Shown: one piece after another, positions 17,415-27,627 of the stretch
Layout: every line of letters starts with the position of its first letter
Numbering within the stretch: position 1 is the first letter of the stretch
NCBI GenBank assembly: GCA_003427395.1
Contig: BFEA01000195.1
Span: 1,192,036-1,222,330, forward strand
Direction of reading: 5' to 3'
DNA: 30,295 bases
From: Chara braunii
Lineage: Eukaryota > Streptophyta > Charophyceae > Charales > Characeae
The notes under the pieces: generated by a model
Seen by the model: the letters and a program-made list of their open reading frames with translations, nothing else
Database searches by the model: none
What the model was told of the DNA's origin: nothing
Position numbers and translations under genes: made by a program

Positions 17415-17960
17415 CGGGGCCGGCCAGAGCCTTACCGCAGTAGGTTGCAATCTGGTGGGGTCAGCAGGTCCCCGACGCGAGTGTCGAATTCCGTAGTCAC
17501 CTGAGGCTAAGACTTCGGGAGTCTGGCCTATCAGGCTGAGAGGGGTCGGCTAGAACCCTACCGCAGTCAGAGGATGCAATCTAGTGAGGTTAGCCAGAGC
17601 CTGGAACTGTGGTTAGACCGGGTCCCACGTTCAAAAAACAGGGCGGGGTAGCTAGCGCCCTTGGCCGAAAACTGGTAGGTGAGCCGGTCTCTGACCGCAG
17701 TGGTCAAATCCGGATTCGGGACAGTCAGACTGACGGGACGTCTACTGTCATAGGGTGACCAGACCCGCTATAGTCTGGGTGTCCTGGCGAGAGTGCCAAA
17801 GGGCTGCCATACTCGAGTAGTGGATATGATTGGTCCTGACCTGGAGGCAGGTCAAAGGGACTGTCAAGACAGATGGTCTGACTAGTCCTGGCCTAAGGCG
17901 GGCCAAATGAGGTATATCAGATAGACGGGACGTCTGGCATTCCTGGCCAGTGGTGGACCG
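17415..17960. repeat. degenerate tandem units of about 60-130 bp
   Basis: GGGGCCGGCCAGAGCCTTAC (17415) and GGGGTCGGCTAGAACCCTAC (17542) begin two units 127 bp apart; a weaker third follows near 17644, with CCGCAGT words in each. From about 17830 a TGGTCCTGACC/TAGTCCTGGCC unit repeats about three times. Confidence 0.55.
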
Positions 17961-18167
17961 AAATCAAGGCAATCAATAAATCCTGGGTACGAAGAGTTGT
18001 TATGTATTAATTATTAATTATTATTTATTATTTTATTTATGGGTTTTATTTTAGTTTGTTTATGCTTAACTTCTGGGTGTCAGGGGGTCTGCTTGTTGGG
18101 GCATGGTTGTTGTCTGTGGGACTTGCTGGTTTTGCAGGTATGCAAATACTTATATGAAGTTCCCAGG

Positions 18168-18345
18168 CCAGAGAAAAGAAAAAGGGTTTGGTATCCCCTC
18201 CCTTTTGTTTGAAAAGTTGAGGAGACGCCTCACTCAGACCAGAGAAAGAAAACAAGGGTTTGGTATCTCAATCAAGTGAGGAGCTGAGAAGATGTCTCTC
18301 AGACCAGAGAACAGAAATGAGGGTTTGGTATACCCTACTCCCAGC
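18168..18345. repeat. three 65-71 bp tandem units
   Basis: CCAGAGAA...GAGGGTTTGGTAT-type units start at 18168, 18239 and 18304. The spacers also resemble each other (GAGGAGACGCCTCACTCAGA against GATGTCTCTCAGA). Confidence 0.8.
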
Positions 18346-18481
18346 ATAGCAGATAGAGTGAGTACCCTCGTTACTGGGGTCATCCCTAGCATAGATGCCT
18401 GATCAAGAGTTGAGGTAACCTCCATGTGAAAGGGACAACGGTCGAACAAGTCAAACATTCACACAAAATCCTTCTTAAAAT

Positions 18482-18487
18482 TTTATT
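18482..18487 (-). promoter_or_regulatory. antisense AATAAA downstream of the antisense ORF
   Basis: TTTATT on the plus strand reads AATAAA on the minus strand, about 190 nt after the stop of the antisense ORF. It is a plausible polyadenylation signal by position and motif only. Confidence 0.35.
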
Positions 18488-18672
18488 TGGTGGCCAGCAA
18501 GGGGCCTGGTTCACGAGGAACCTCCATCCCTGGCCTTAAGGAAGCCAAACTCTCGGCCCAGGGACGCTATGAAATGGATTGGATTGAGAACTTTATGAGC
18601 CAGAAATCAGATTCAGAAGACTGAAAAGAAGTCACGCTTATATAAGACGTAAAAGACAGCCATGAGCTCGAG

Positions 18673-19083
18673 TTAAAAGAAAAAGAGGAGAAAGAAGATG
18701 CTGAAAAGAACACAGTGACTGGGATGATGGGGTGATGAGACAGTACATGGAACAGAGGGGGGCGGAACGGGCACTATCGCCTTGCTTACGGCAGGGGTGG
18801 AAGGAGCTCTGGGGATATAAGGAGGAGAAGAGGCGCTAGGAGTACCATAGCGCGCGTCGAACTTATTGCGAAGGAACTTCATCCTGTCTGGTGATGGAGT
18901 TCTCTCGTACCACCCTCCGAATGGGTAGCGAGGGTGTGGCCTTAAACGGCCATAGCCTCGCGGCTCCTCATCTTCCTCCTCCTCTGAGCTATAATCCCGT
19001 CGTGCCCTGGTTGGCGGTTCTTCCTTTGCTTTCCCTCCTCTTCCTCCCCTACCTCTACCCTGTCCACGGCATGCCTCAGACAT
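18673..19083 (-). CDS. antisense ORF (aORF) encoding an RGG-box, acidic and Pro-rich protein
   Basis: It runs opposite to gag-pol between pol and the 3' LTR. From the ATG at 19083 it encodes 136 aa (an upstream in-frame ATG at 19125 would add 14 mostly hydrophobic residues). Order: an RG-rich start (RGQGRGRGGRGGKAKEE), an acidic serine stretch (SSEEEEDEEPRG), an Arg/Tyr/Pro segment (RPHPRYPFGGWYERTPSPDR), RNKFDARYG, then a Pro/Ser-rich tail. The RGG box suggests nucleic-acid binding (inference). The last 12 residues are Phe/Leu-rich and may come from reading past the true end or a frame error. Antisense ORFs in this position are known in plant Tat-lineage elements (Retand, Grande). The frame is open despite the wreckage of gag-pol. 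Confidence 0.6.
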   Translation of the reverse strand: MSEACRGQGRGRGGRGGKAKEEPPTRARRDYSSEEEEDEEPRGYGRLRPHPRYPFGGWYERTPSPDRMKFLRNKFDARYGTPSASSPPYIPRAPSTPAVSKAIVPVPPPSVPCTVSSPHHPSHCVLFSIFFLLFFF

Positions 19084-19172
19084 GATGTAAAGCAAAGCAG
19101 TTGTTAAGCAAAAGATAAAAGTCAAAGGATCTATCTTCAGGGAATACGACTGAGAATACTATACGAGTGAGA

Positions 19173-19178
19173 TTTATA
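19173..19178 (-). promoter_or_regulatory. candidate TATA box for the antisense ORF
   Basis: TTTATA on the plus strand gives TATAAA on the minus strand, about 90 nt upstream of the antisense ATG, a usual distance for a short 5' UTR. The same site is also TATAAA on the plus strand. Confidence 0.35.
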
Positions 19179-19239
19179 AAGACAAGACTATAAGTGCACC
19201 GGCTGTGAAGAATTATGGTACACTACCTAGAAAAAAAAG

Positions 19240-19640
19240 AAGAGCGCTAAGAGGAAAAGGTAGGTATTAAGTAAGAAGATAGTTGTTGAGCAGGGAAGAA
19301 AGCTCGAATAAAGAAAAGTTAGTGCAGAGAGAAGGTAGGCGCAAGGAAGAGAGGAAACTAGCGCCGAGGCGCAAAGAGAGAAGGTCAGATTACAAAGTGA
19401 GAATGAGCGCTGGAGTGATTACAAAGTGAGAATGAGCTTTGGAGGAGAGGGCAACCATAAAAGGGAGGACGAAAGCAGAAAAAGAAAGCAAGCGCTATGA
19501 GAAAAGCTTAGCGCAGAGAGATGGCTAGTGCAAAAAAAAAAGGGTGAACGCTAAGAGAGTGAGCGAGCGCAGAGAGGAGGCTAGCGCAGAGAGAAAAGGC
19601 GAGCGCGACGTGAGTTTGGCAAGTGGGGTTGGCGCAAAAG
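19240..19640. repeat. GCGC-purine degenerate repeat region
   Basis: Words such as AGCGCTAAGAG, TAGCGCAGAGAG, GAGCGCAGAGAG and AGCGCAGAGAGATGGC recur every 15-40 bp in purine-rich sequence, and TACAAAGTGAGAATGAGC occurs twice in direct repeat (about 19390 and 19419). It is the last block before the 3' LTR. Confidence 0.6.
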
Positions 19641-19747
19641 TACAGCGTGAGCTCCTTGAGAAGTCATGGCAGAAGTGAGTGAGGCCACACTAGTTCGTGC
19701 CGCTCTTATATTAATAACATGGTCCGTTTTGACCCTGCGGGGACGCT

Positions 19748-19761
19748 GGGTGGGGGGTTGG
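19748..19761 (+). promoter_or_regulatory. weak polypurine-tract candidate
   Basis: A G-rich stretch (GGGTGGGGGGTTGG) lies 5 nt before the right LTR, where the plus-strand primer should be. It contains T residues, so it is an imperfect PPT; mutation since insertion is possible. Confidence 0.35.
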
Positions 19762-21162
19762 TATTATGTCGGAGGGCACGACTTCTTGGCCCTCCTCTGT
19801 GTACCAGGCCCTGCTTGGTACCAGTTCTTGTACCAGCTCCCCTAGCTGATGTTCCAGCCAGTAGACATATCCTGGACCCCTGTTGTTCCTAGTATCCAAG
19901 TTGTGCCTTCCCATGGACCAGTCCCAGTGGCAGTACCCCCAACAAAAGGGGTGCGCCACAGCACTTTCGTTGGTCCACGCAGGCTCGGCGCCCTGCTTTA
20001 CAGCAAAGCACGACTGGCCTGTGACCGTGGTGGCCGCAGGGCTCGCCTTGGGGCGCGGAGATGAAGGGGGTAGCGCAGTCTTTTCTACTGCACGTCCAGT
20101 GCCCTGATGCCGAGTTATGGGTAGAATGCATGAGACAGAAAGTCGTAGTCGGAGAAGGGAAGAGGAAAAGAAAATAAAATGCCAAAAATCTAAAACCGCT
20201 TTAGTATGGGGAAAATCCAGTGGCCTCAGGTCACTGCGATGCTATGATTTCTTTTTCAAAATTTTGAATTGCCGCTTTCCACCTGAATGATCTGTCACTT
20301 CGTGGGGAAGGCCGCCGATTCAGGTTTCGGACCGCAACTGTCGTCTCATGGTCTGGGTCTTATCAACCCCTCGTAAAATTGCTTGTACCGGACTTGTTTG
20401 TCCGAATCGTACGGACCCCGGTCGCCAGGTTAAGAGGCAGATACAGTGAGAACTAACAAAGGAAAGAAAGTGGTCAAAGAAAGAAAAGGAACCCCACATC
20501 CGTGTGTGAGCGCGGGGTGTGGTTCAGGCAAGGCTGGTGCACGGAGAGATTTTGTGTCGCCGCCCTTTCCTTCCTTTTCCTTTTTCCTGTGGTTATATTA
20601 CTGTTATTTTATTTTATTATTATTATTTAGTTTTCTAAATTTGATTTTCTACCTATTGGCTTGTCCTTTCGCGGGAAGCCAACGGTTCGGATTTCGAACC
20701 ATCTTTTCGTGGCCTAAGTAGGCCGATCTAACTTATACAGTCTGTGGGTGCGCTTCGATCTGACATCGTGCGGCAGTACCTCAAAAGGAGGGCGACCCGC
20801 GGCCGCATCGGTAGGAGGCCTATCACCCCCTTCATGGAGGGTCATAAGCCCCTCCTTGCCATCGGACACGGGCACCAAACTGGGATAGACCGAGGGTGCA
20901 CTAAAAAAGGGGAAAATGCGATAATCTGTTACCCGTTGTGGGACCATAGTGCCGAACCTGTTGCTATTTTGCTAGGATCTGGAATTGTCAAGAGAGAGGC
21001 TAGTTAGTGATCGATCGATTGGGTTATAGGCACAGGTGTTTCTCTGAAAACTATTCGGTTTTAATTTGCAAGTCATTTTAAAAATTGTAAAATTCTTGAA
21101 ATACTGGTAAAGTTTGAAAAGGACTAATCTGAGTCCTTCGTGCAGAACACAGAGGACAGGCC

Positions 21163-21170
21163 TATAAAAG
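21163..21170 (+). promoter_or_regulatory. TATA box (TATAAAAG), right LTR
   Basis: Same context as 2568-2575; it lies 120 bp before the ATG at 21283. Confidence 0.55.
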
Positions 21171-21282
21171 GGAAAGGGAGTTGAGATATTGTCCGTGGCC
21201 CCCTTCCGGTGGGGAGTGGTCTGCTATAGGAAGTCGGCGTTCTAGTATTGTGCTGTCTATCAAGCGGGGCAGGCTACTCTGA

Positions 21283-21825
21283 ATGGCAATGGCTTTACAC
21301 GGCTATAGGTCTGGCAGTTGGCGGCACACGGTGCGCTGGGTTCCCGTGTCGGGTGAAGCCCCCCTGATTACGACGGCCTTGAACTATGATGGGGGAGAAG
21401 TAGTCCGGCTGAAGGTCTGCATTGAAGGGGGGAGAGAGGAGGAGATGCGAGGTGACTAGAGGCTGCAGGCTGCCATTTCCGAAGCGCGCGACAGGGCAGA
21501 GCGGAGGTGCAGACGAGATGGGGTGACTGTGGGTTTCAGAGTGACGGTCATCTACCACGACACCGAGTCATCAACGGGGACCGAGACAAGGGAGGAACAA
21601 CACAACGAGAGAGACTCAGGCGGAGAGAGTGAAATGAGCGAGGCGGACCATGAGACGGATCTCAGGTCCTGGAACAGACCTGAGGAGATCCAAAGGCACC
21701 ACAGAGCCGCGAAACCACTGGAGAAGGGACCCGAGGCCAGCTCACGACAGCTGACTCCCAGGGGCCGCGGGACTGGAGGCCGAGAGATCGGAGGGAAACA
21801 GAGTAAAGGTAAGAAACGGGTGTGA
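21283..21825 (+). pseudogene. LTR accessory ORF I (right copy, one TAG)
   Basis: The better-preserved copy of ORF I: 180 codons from the ATG at 21283 to TGA at 21823-21825, with a single TAG at 21457 where the left LTR has CAG (Gln). At the two left-copy stops this copy has CGG (Arg) and TGG (Trp), so the frame is alignable between the LTRs except at point changes, an in-frame 3-bp indel and one 1-nt loss in the left copy near the end. The second half from about 21520 is a clean 100-codon frame. It holds RVTVIYHDTES, an acidic SGGESEMSEADHETD, then PRGRGTGGRE and a basic end KGKKRV. Function unknown; nucleic-acid binding by the RG tail is a guess. Confidence 0.55.
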
Positions 21826-22913
21826 GACATGAGAGAGGAAGCGTTCAGAGAGGGTCAACACGTGTTATCCTGAGAGATGAGTAGAGAGACGCGCGCACGT
21901 GCGACAGGTGACGTGTCCTGTGAGAGGACGTTCAACGGAGAGAGAGAGAGTTTTACGAGGTGTGAGTGACACCCGTGTAAGAAGCGAAGTGGGACGTGAG
22001 TTTGGAGAATGCGGCGAGTGTCAACTGTTTCTTGCATGCTCGCGAAAAGGGTCGACACTTGTGTGTCAGTCCTGGTCTGCATGCTCAAGTGACGTGGCAA
22101 CAACTGCCGTAGGGACGACAGCGTAAGAATGAAGGGGGAGCCTGTCGGAACCTCGTGAGAAGAGTCTATTAAGGGAAGTTGGTTTGCAGGGTGTGGAGTA
22201 GGCTGCTACTCGATCCGCTTGTCATGTGCTGAACGAGGTTACTCCTTGTCACGGATACGGGTCGGCAGCTTTTCACTAAGGCATGGGCTATAACCGCCCC
22301 GTAATTAGTGTGTGACCAGAGAGAAGCCGAGTTAGTGCTTGCATAAGCAGGGGGAGGCTCGACTCATCTACTATGATTGGCGTATATGTGACAGTCGTGA
22401 ATAGGGAGTCGTGTGCAGACTGACAAGAAAGAGGCTTGAGCGAGGGCTCGAGAATGCAGGTGACAGAACGAGCAGGATAAGTCAAGGAGGTCTACGTGCA
22501 TAAGCTCATCTTCACGTCAAAGGGTCCAAGCAAATGGCAGCCCATGACCGAGTCAGACACTCAGTGAGATGAACATTGGAGTTCTTCACCAGAAAAGGAT
22601 GTCTGAGTTATAAAGACGTGTGAGAGAGGTTTTGCTTACCAGTTGGCGCATTCGTACTTATGATCACCTGTTTTCCATCACCCTCAAGTGGTTTTCAGGA
22701 GGCAACGGAGAAAGCAATAAAGTGTTGTTGACACGTCTTCTGATATGACTGTCATGGTCGAGCCTTCAGATAAGATGCTGGCTTTTACGAGATATGATTC
22801 CTCTTGTTCCCACTAGTTTCTCCCTCTTAGTTCGAGTAAACGGTGCGATTGGTTGTCATTGACGGATCATGTCGCATTAGTGACAAAAGAAAATTAAGTT
22901 ACTTAGTAGACTG

Positions 22914-22921
22914 TATAAATA
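22914..22921 (+). promoter_or_regulatory. second TATA box (TATAAATA), right LTR
   Basis: Identical to 4362-4369 with the same neighbours (ACTGTATAAATAGGCG). Confidence 0.42.
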
Positions 22922-23212
22922 GGCGATTAAGCCTCAATTTGTAACGACGTCTGAAATGAACTTGCGAGAGGATGGTTTGAGATGTTAGTGAGACGGGAGT
23001 TGGATATTCACGGAGTTTAACACGTCCAGGCGCATTTTATTTTTGGAGCGTTATTCGTACTGCGTGATTTAACTGTTCTCATGGTAAGGCAAAAGAGACA
23101 TGCAACCATTGTGTTCGTGTGCATAAATTCCACGAGAATGGGGATTACAAATGCAATAAGGGAATTGGACTTCTTTTCCTTTTCCTCTCATCTGTGTGCG
23201 ATTGCATAGTGT

Positions 23213-23402
23213 CGATTACTTCGTGTAACGACTTCGGGTGACCTCACTATGTGACTACTCCTCGTGTTTGCGCTATGTAATTACGCTGTATCACTATGCG
23301 GCGTGTTTACATAGGGTAACTACGAGGCGTGATTACATAGCGTAACTGTACTGCGTGATCACGGCGTGACCGCTCTGTGCGGCTACTTCGTGTGACTGCG
23401 CG
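23213..23402. repeat. TGAC-type tandem array, right LTR
   Basis: Counterpart of 4661-4850, with a few base differences and the same unit order. Confidence 0.55.
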
Positions 23403-23721
23403 AGCACCTGACCGTCTGGGACCACATATGCTCATATGGTCAAGGGCTTGCCAGTAATTGTAAGGGCTCACATGTGGCATGGAAAGGACCGAGTGCATGA
23501 AAACGCGATCGTAACACATTACCGTGTGAATAGGAGAAGGCAGGGTTGAAGGTTCTGCAAGCTTGATGAGCGCGGGTAGGTACGCGGGTCTGTTTGGCTC
23601 GCTGGGCATGTTCTGTAATTTCTCATCTCATCCCTGCCTCTTCTAAACGAGTCTAGATGAACTCCGGAGGAATGTTCTGACCATTGATGTAGTTCGACCT
23701 ACCAAGAAAATTGAAAGCACT

Positions 23722-24608
23722 GAGAACGACGGAGAGATCAGTAGCTCGAAGATTGGTCCCCTTTAGCCCTGAGATAGCTTCTTGAAATGGGTCAGATTGA
23801 GCAAACGTTGGTATTTTGCCTATCCCGTAAGCACGTTGAATCTGACCCGATATGCAAGCTCGGTAATTCTGTGGGTGCAAATCACCGACTGAGGATAGGT
23901 GGTCAGCTGGTAGTGATGTGATCAATCTAATCCGTTAAAAAAGACCTCACTCTCATTTATTTATTTATTTAATACCTTACTGTTATTGGGTTTACAATCC
24001 CGTCCGAGTGAAAACTCCAGCCACGATCTCGATCATTTCGGGTAATTTGAATGTGGATTAAGTAGACGAGCTCAGAGGAGTAGCCTGCCTCCTCATATTC
24101 AACCGCTCCTTAAGTGAACCTTTGGTGAGTAGTAGAGGTCGTCATTTGAGATTGATTTCCGATGGGCAGAAGACAGCGCGTCTTGAGGGAAATTGTATCT
24201 CTACTGGCCAAATTCTTTGTGGATGGTGACTAGTAACTACTCTTCTTCTTTTGAGTTATTACTAATCTCTCCTTGCCTGTATGGTGGTCTGTGACAGGCC
24301 GTCCCAACAGATTCCTGTCATGGTATCATGCCTATTTCGTCTGAGTCGTACTTGAGATTTGGTCATAGCACTAGGGGAGTGCGTGTCACTCCAGCCATGC
24401 TTACCCTTGTCTGGTCCTGCTAACCGTGGAGGTCAAAAATTGACCTTTGAGTGTTGCTCTGTCGAAAGTTGAGGGGAACCAGCAAAATGGGTAGTATAAG
24501 GCAAAACCAGTACTTAGTTGCGCCATGGTTATCGGGCAATTCAGGCCCGGATAATTAACTTCAAACAACCTCGATTTGGTTTCAGGCGGTCCAAACACAA
24601 ACTAGACT
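23722..24608. other. 887-bp segment missing from the left LTR
   Basis: Both ends carry ACT (23719-23721 and 24606-24608) and the left LTR has a single ACT at the joined site (about 5169-5171). This is the signature of a microhomology deletion in the left copy rather than an insertion here. It contains ATTTATTTATTTATTT and no recognised gene; a minus-strand frame at 23653-23925 has no recognisable domain. Confidence 0.65.
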
Positions 24609-25117
24609 TAAACGACCCCTTCTCAAACTCAAGCGTAAGTCTGAAGGACTGACGAAACAGATTCAGTAAACTCAAGCAAATACTTTCTCAAGCGAAACTC
24701 AAATATTACACTAGCAATACTCAAGCATTACTCAAGCGAAACTTTGACTTTACTTATGCAGGACTGAAAAGTTACGTTAGTGAAACTCAGATTATTCTCG
24801 GAATACGTTTAGACAGTGCTTAACAGTAATCAGTGCTCAGAAAAGGTTTCTTGACGAGAAATTGAACTCTGACTCGGATTACTGAACTCAAACTCGGAGG
24901 ACTGGAACTAAACTCGAATAGTCAGAAACTAGATTGAGGAAAGTACTCAGAACAACACTCGGACCATTACTCAGATCCAGCATTCAGACCCGACTTTCTG
25001 GGAACAGCGCTTGTAAGCAATAACTGGAAACTGCTAACAGAGACAATAGTTCAAATAGTGAGCAAACAGTAACCAGACAGTTGTCAAGCACCTTCCAGTC
25101 GGCGTCCATATTACCTC

Positions 25118-25426
25118 GTGCTTGAGGGTGATGATCGGGGCATACCGTTGTATGATCTGAGTGTAAAAAGAGGAGGGGACATGAAGGACAATGATATTCT
25201 AGTAATAAAGAGCGCACTAATCAGAGAAAAGAAAGAGGGATGGGAAGAAGAAGCCATCAAAGACATGGAAACCAACAGGCAAGTGCAGAAAGGGTACGCA
25301 GTCGGAATAGCGAGTGGGAAAAAGTACGTCGAGTATGTAATTTATTTCTATGGGACTGATGGTCAACTTCACAGTACCGACTCTCTGTTAGAAAGTATGG
25401 AACAGGCCAAGCTGGTGCTCAGATGA
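25118..25426 (+). CDS. LTR accessory ORF A (right copy)
   Basis: Same extent as the left copy (102 codons from GTG, 81 from the ATG at 25181) and uninterrupted. There are about 17 base differences from the left copy in 309 bp, most of them changing amino acids, so the two copies have drifted since insertion without acquiring a stop. The C-terminal pattern YVEYVIYFYGTDGQL and ESMEQAK is unchanged. Confidence 0.5.
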   Translation: MLEGDDRGIPLYDLSVKRGGDMKDNDILVIKSALIREKKEGWEEEAIKDMETNRQVQKGYAVGIASGKKYVEYVIYFYGTDGQLHSTDSLLESMEQAKLVLR

Positions 25427-25495
25427 AGCCAGTGGAGTTCAGATCGCCACTTCTGGAGGATTCTCTGTATTTTAAATATTGTTTGTTCGCAGTCC

Positions 25496-25520
25496 CTCTC
25501 GCGGTACAACGACGCGAGAG
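25496..25520. other. conserved 8-bp hairpin, right LTR
   Basis: Same arms and loop as 6027-6051. Confidence 0.6.
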
Positions 25521-26177
25521 CTTCACGGTCNTGTGGTCTGGCTTTGTTAAATAATATTCAGTGTAATATTCTGTGCACTTTCAAATGATACTCGGTGCGT
25601 ACTCAGATAAACTACCATTGAGACCAGTTTCTCAAAGGTAGTGTCCGAGAGGGGTTCAGAACGGTGTTTCGCTGCCTCTCAGTTATTACTTGATCGTTAT
25701 ATTAATTACTACTCAGTCAACTATTTAGTCGGCTTTCAGCAACCATTCAGTAGTTAGAGAAGGTACATCAGATCAAGCAATCACGACAGCAGCCGTCAAT
25801 TGGTAATCAGACAACAGGCAAAGTCGGCAGCCAATCAGTAATGAACCCGCAGTCAATCAACTCTCCGATCGACTGTCAAACTGTTTTTCAGAAAAACAGC
25901 ATCTAGAGACAACAGTCAGAGACACCATTCGAAAACAGTGATCAGAGAACGGCAGTCAAAAAACAGTAATGGAAAGCAGCATTCAGAACAGCATTCAGTC
26001 ACGACATTCAGGAGGATGAAATTTTGAAATCCAGTACCTTTGACTATACTCAGGCCAGTATTCGAACTCAGCATTCTGAAATTGCAGTGGAAACGGCAAT
26101 CCGCCCAAAAGTCAGATCATCCAAGAGTCAGTCGTTTCAAGTCAGGTGAACTAATATAAGGAGGATTCGGTAAGGAT

Positions 26178-26432
26178 ATGGAGGACAACAATACAATCAG
26201 GATCCCCTTCTCTTTTTACCAGGATACTGCGGAGACCTGGAGGGAGAGTGCAGTTGAGGAACACGATTTTCAAACTATTATGATGATGGTACATGCACTG
26301 TCCCTCGTGAGAAACCATACAAAAGTCGAGTACACGTACTATCTGCATGACAAGAATAGGAGGCTATGTGTCACTATAATCTCAGTGGGCACTGTAGAGA
26401 AAGCAAGAAGGATTGTTAGCAGCCACCAGTGA
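26178..26432 (+). CDS. LTR accessory ORF B (right copy)
   Basis: 84 codons, ATG to TGA, uninterrupted, with about seven amino-acid differences from the left copy, nearly all in the first 25 residues and one near the C-terminus. The ALSLVRNHTKVEYTYYL core is identical. Confidence 0.55.
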   Translation: MEDNNTIRIPFSFYQDTAETWRESAVEEHDFQTIMMMVHALSLVRNHTKVEYTYYLHDKNRRLCVTIISVGTVEKARRIVSSHQ

Positions 26433-26501
26433 GCGCCCAACTGAACAAGAACAACCCACCTATCTGGACGCTCAGTAATCAGTCGTCAGATATCATTTAC
26501 T

Positions 26502-26602
26502 CAGCAGTCAGTTATCGGCGATCATTTAATCAGCAATCAGTCACCCGTATTCAGTTAATCTGCAATCAATTATCAGCAATCAGTTACTAGCAATCAGCTC
26601 CC
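26502..26602. repeat. 14-15 bp CAG array, right LTR
   Basis: Identical to 7027-7127. Confidence 0.65.
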
Positions 26603-26666
26603 TGTGGTCAGTTTGGTGGTCAGTTTTCAGGGACCTTCTGGTCAGCTTGTACTGGCAAGGATACTC

Positions 26667-27341
26667 ATGAGCACAGTTCAGTCTACACCGGTCAGTNAGT
26701 CAGTGNTGGCGAGCCTNAATCGGTTCTNATGCAAGAAGGCATTCCCTTATCAGTATGTTAGTGCCATTNGTTTCAGACAGGGAGATCTGTCAATCTTCAT
26801 TGTGCCGACCAGTTTTGTTAATGGCACTATCCATGATTTGAGGCCCTATCCGAAGAAGGGCAAGGAGGCTCATGAGCNTTTTGATCNAGTCTNGATCTCA
26901 GCCNCNGAATACCTTGANCAGAGAGAGAGGGAGCTCGATGAGAGTGGCACTACNTNNATCCGCAGCTTCNGGCCGATGCTTTATACTGACTATNCTAGGC
27001 CTCNAGTCCCTTNTCTTCTCACTGATGGCNCGAGTTGGCTAGAAGTGATTGGNCTGGCAAAGAGGTACATCTCTCCACCAGTGATCGACATTGAGGCACT
27101 GACCGAGCCCACCGAGTATCCCTACCTCAGACGAGGGGTCTTTTCAGTGGACGGACTGCCTACTTTGTGGGAGGAGTTTTGCTCCATGGTTGACTACCGT
27201 GTCATGTGCCTTGGATGGTCATGCTCAGAGCTTGCTGGCTACAGGTGGCATTTTGTCACGAAGCCTCAGTCCCAGATTATATATGGGAGTGGGTTTCGAC
27301 ACCTGAGAAAATCAGTGAAAAGAGAAGTTGAGAGAGGCTGA
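26667..27341 (+). CDS. LTR accessory ORF E, long-module family (right copy, open)
   Basis: The uninterrupted form of ORF E: 224 aa from the ATG at 26667, or 245 from an in-frame GTG at 26604. The stop of the left copy (TGA, 7693) is TGG here. Apart from about two dozen unresolved bases between 26697 and 27052 the sequence is nearly identical to the left copy. Landmarks FPYQY, TIHDLRPYPKKG and an Arg/Glu-rich helix are present, the SWLEVI motif is partly masked by Ns, and the extended C-terminus with LPTLWEEF and ELAGYRWHFVTKPQ is intact. No signal peptide or membrane helix is seen. Function unknown. Confidence 0.6.
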   Translation: MSTVQSTPVSXSVXASXNRFXCKKAFPYQYVSAIXFRQGDLSIFIVPTSFVNGTIHDLRPYPKKGKEAHEXFDXVXISAXEYLXQRERELDESGTXXIRSFXPMLYTDYXRPXVPXLLTDGXSWLEVIXLAKRYISPPVIDIEALTEPTEYPYLRRGVFSVDGLPTLWEEFCSMVDYRVMCLGWSCSELAGYRWHFVTKPQSQIIYGSGFRHLRKSVKREVERG

Positions 27342-27621
27342 CCAGAGGGATGAGTGAGGACTCTTGAGAGGTGCTGACCACGCTCGTTCATGTGTATTTT
27401 CTGAGATTATTACAAGTTCTCATTCTTTCCTCACTCAATTGCTCCTGTCTTTGCTCGAGTCAGTCAGTTTTATTTTCTACATTATTCTTGCTTGATGATT
27501 GCCGTCGTGGATGTCTTGTCACAATTCTCAAAATAAGAAAATTGACATAATTGATGCATGCACAGCACTCTCCTATTTTTTATGATTATTATTTGTATGA
27601 TTCTCTGCTGTTCCGAATCAA

Positions 27622-27627
27622 AATAAA
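27622..27627 (+). promoter_or_regulatory. candidate polyadenylation signal AATAAA, right LTR
   Basis: AATAAA about 190 bp before the LTR end. The left copy has AGTAAA. If used, it would leave a U5 of about 160 bp. Motif only. Confidence 0.35.

Larger units (their letters stand above)
16513..18480. other. 3' non-coding region between pol and the antisense ORF
   Basis: No plus-strand gene is supportable. The region is built largely of degenerate tandem arrays, annotated separately. Hypervariable tandem repeats between pol and the 3' LTR are known in plant Tat-lineage elements (established knowledge, from memory). Confidence 0.65.

Noticed and set aside
23653-23925. 90-codon minus-strand frame in the right-only LTR segment
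   Set aside because: It spans the boundary of the segment, its end comes from ordinary LTR sequence, and no domain is recognisable.
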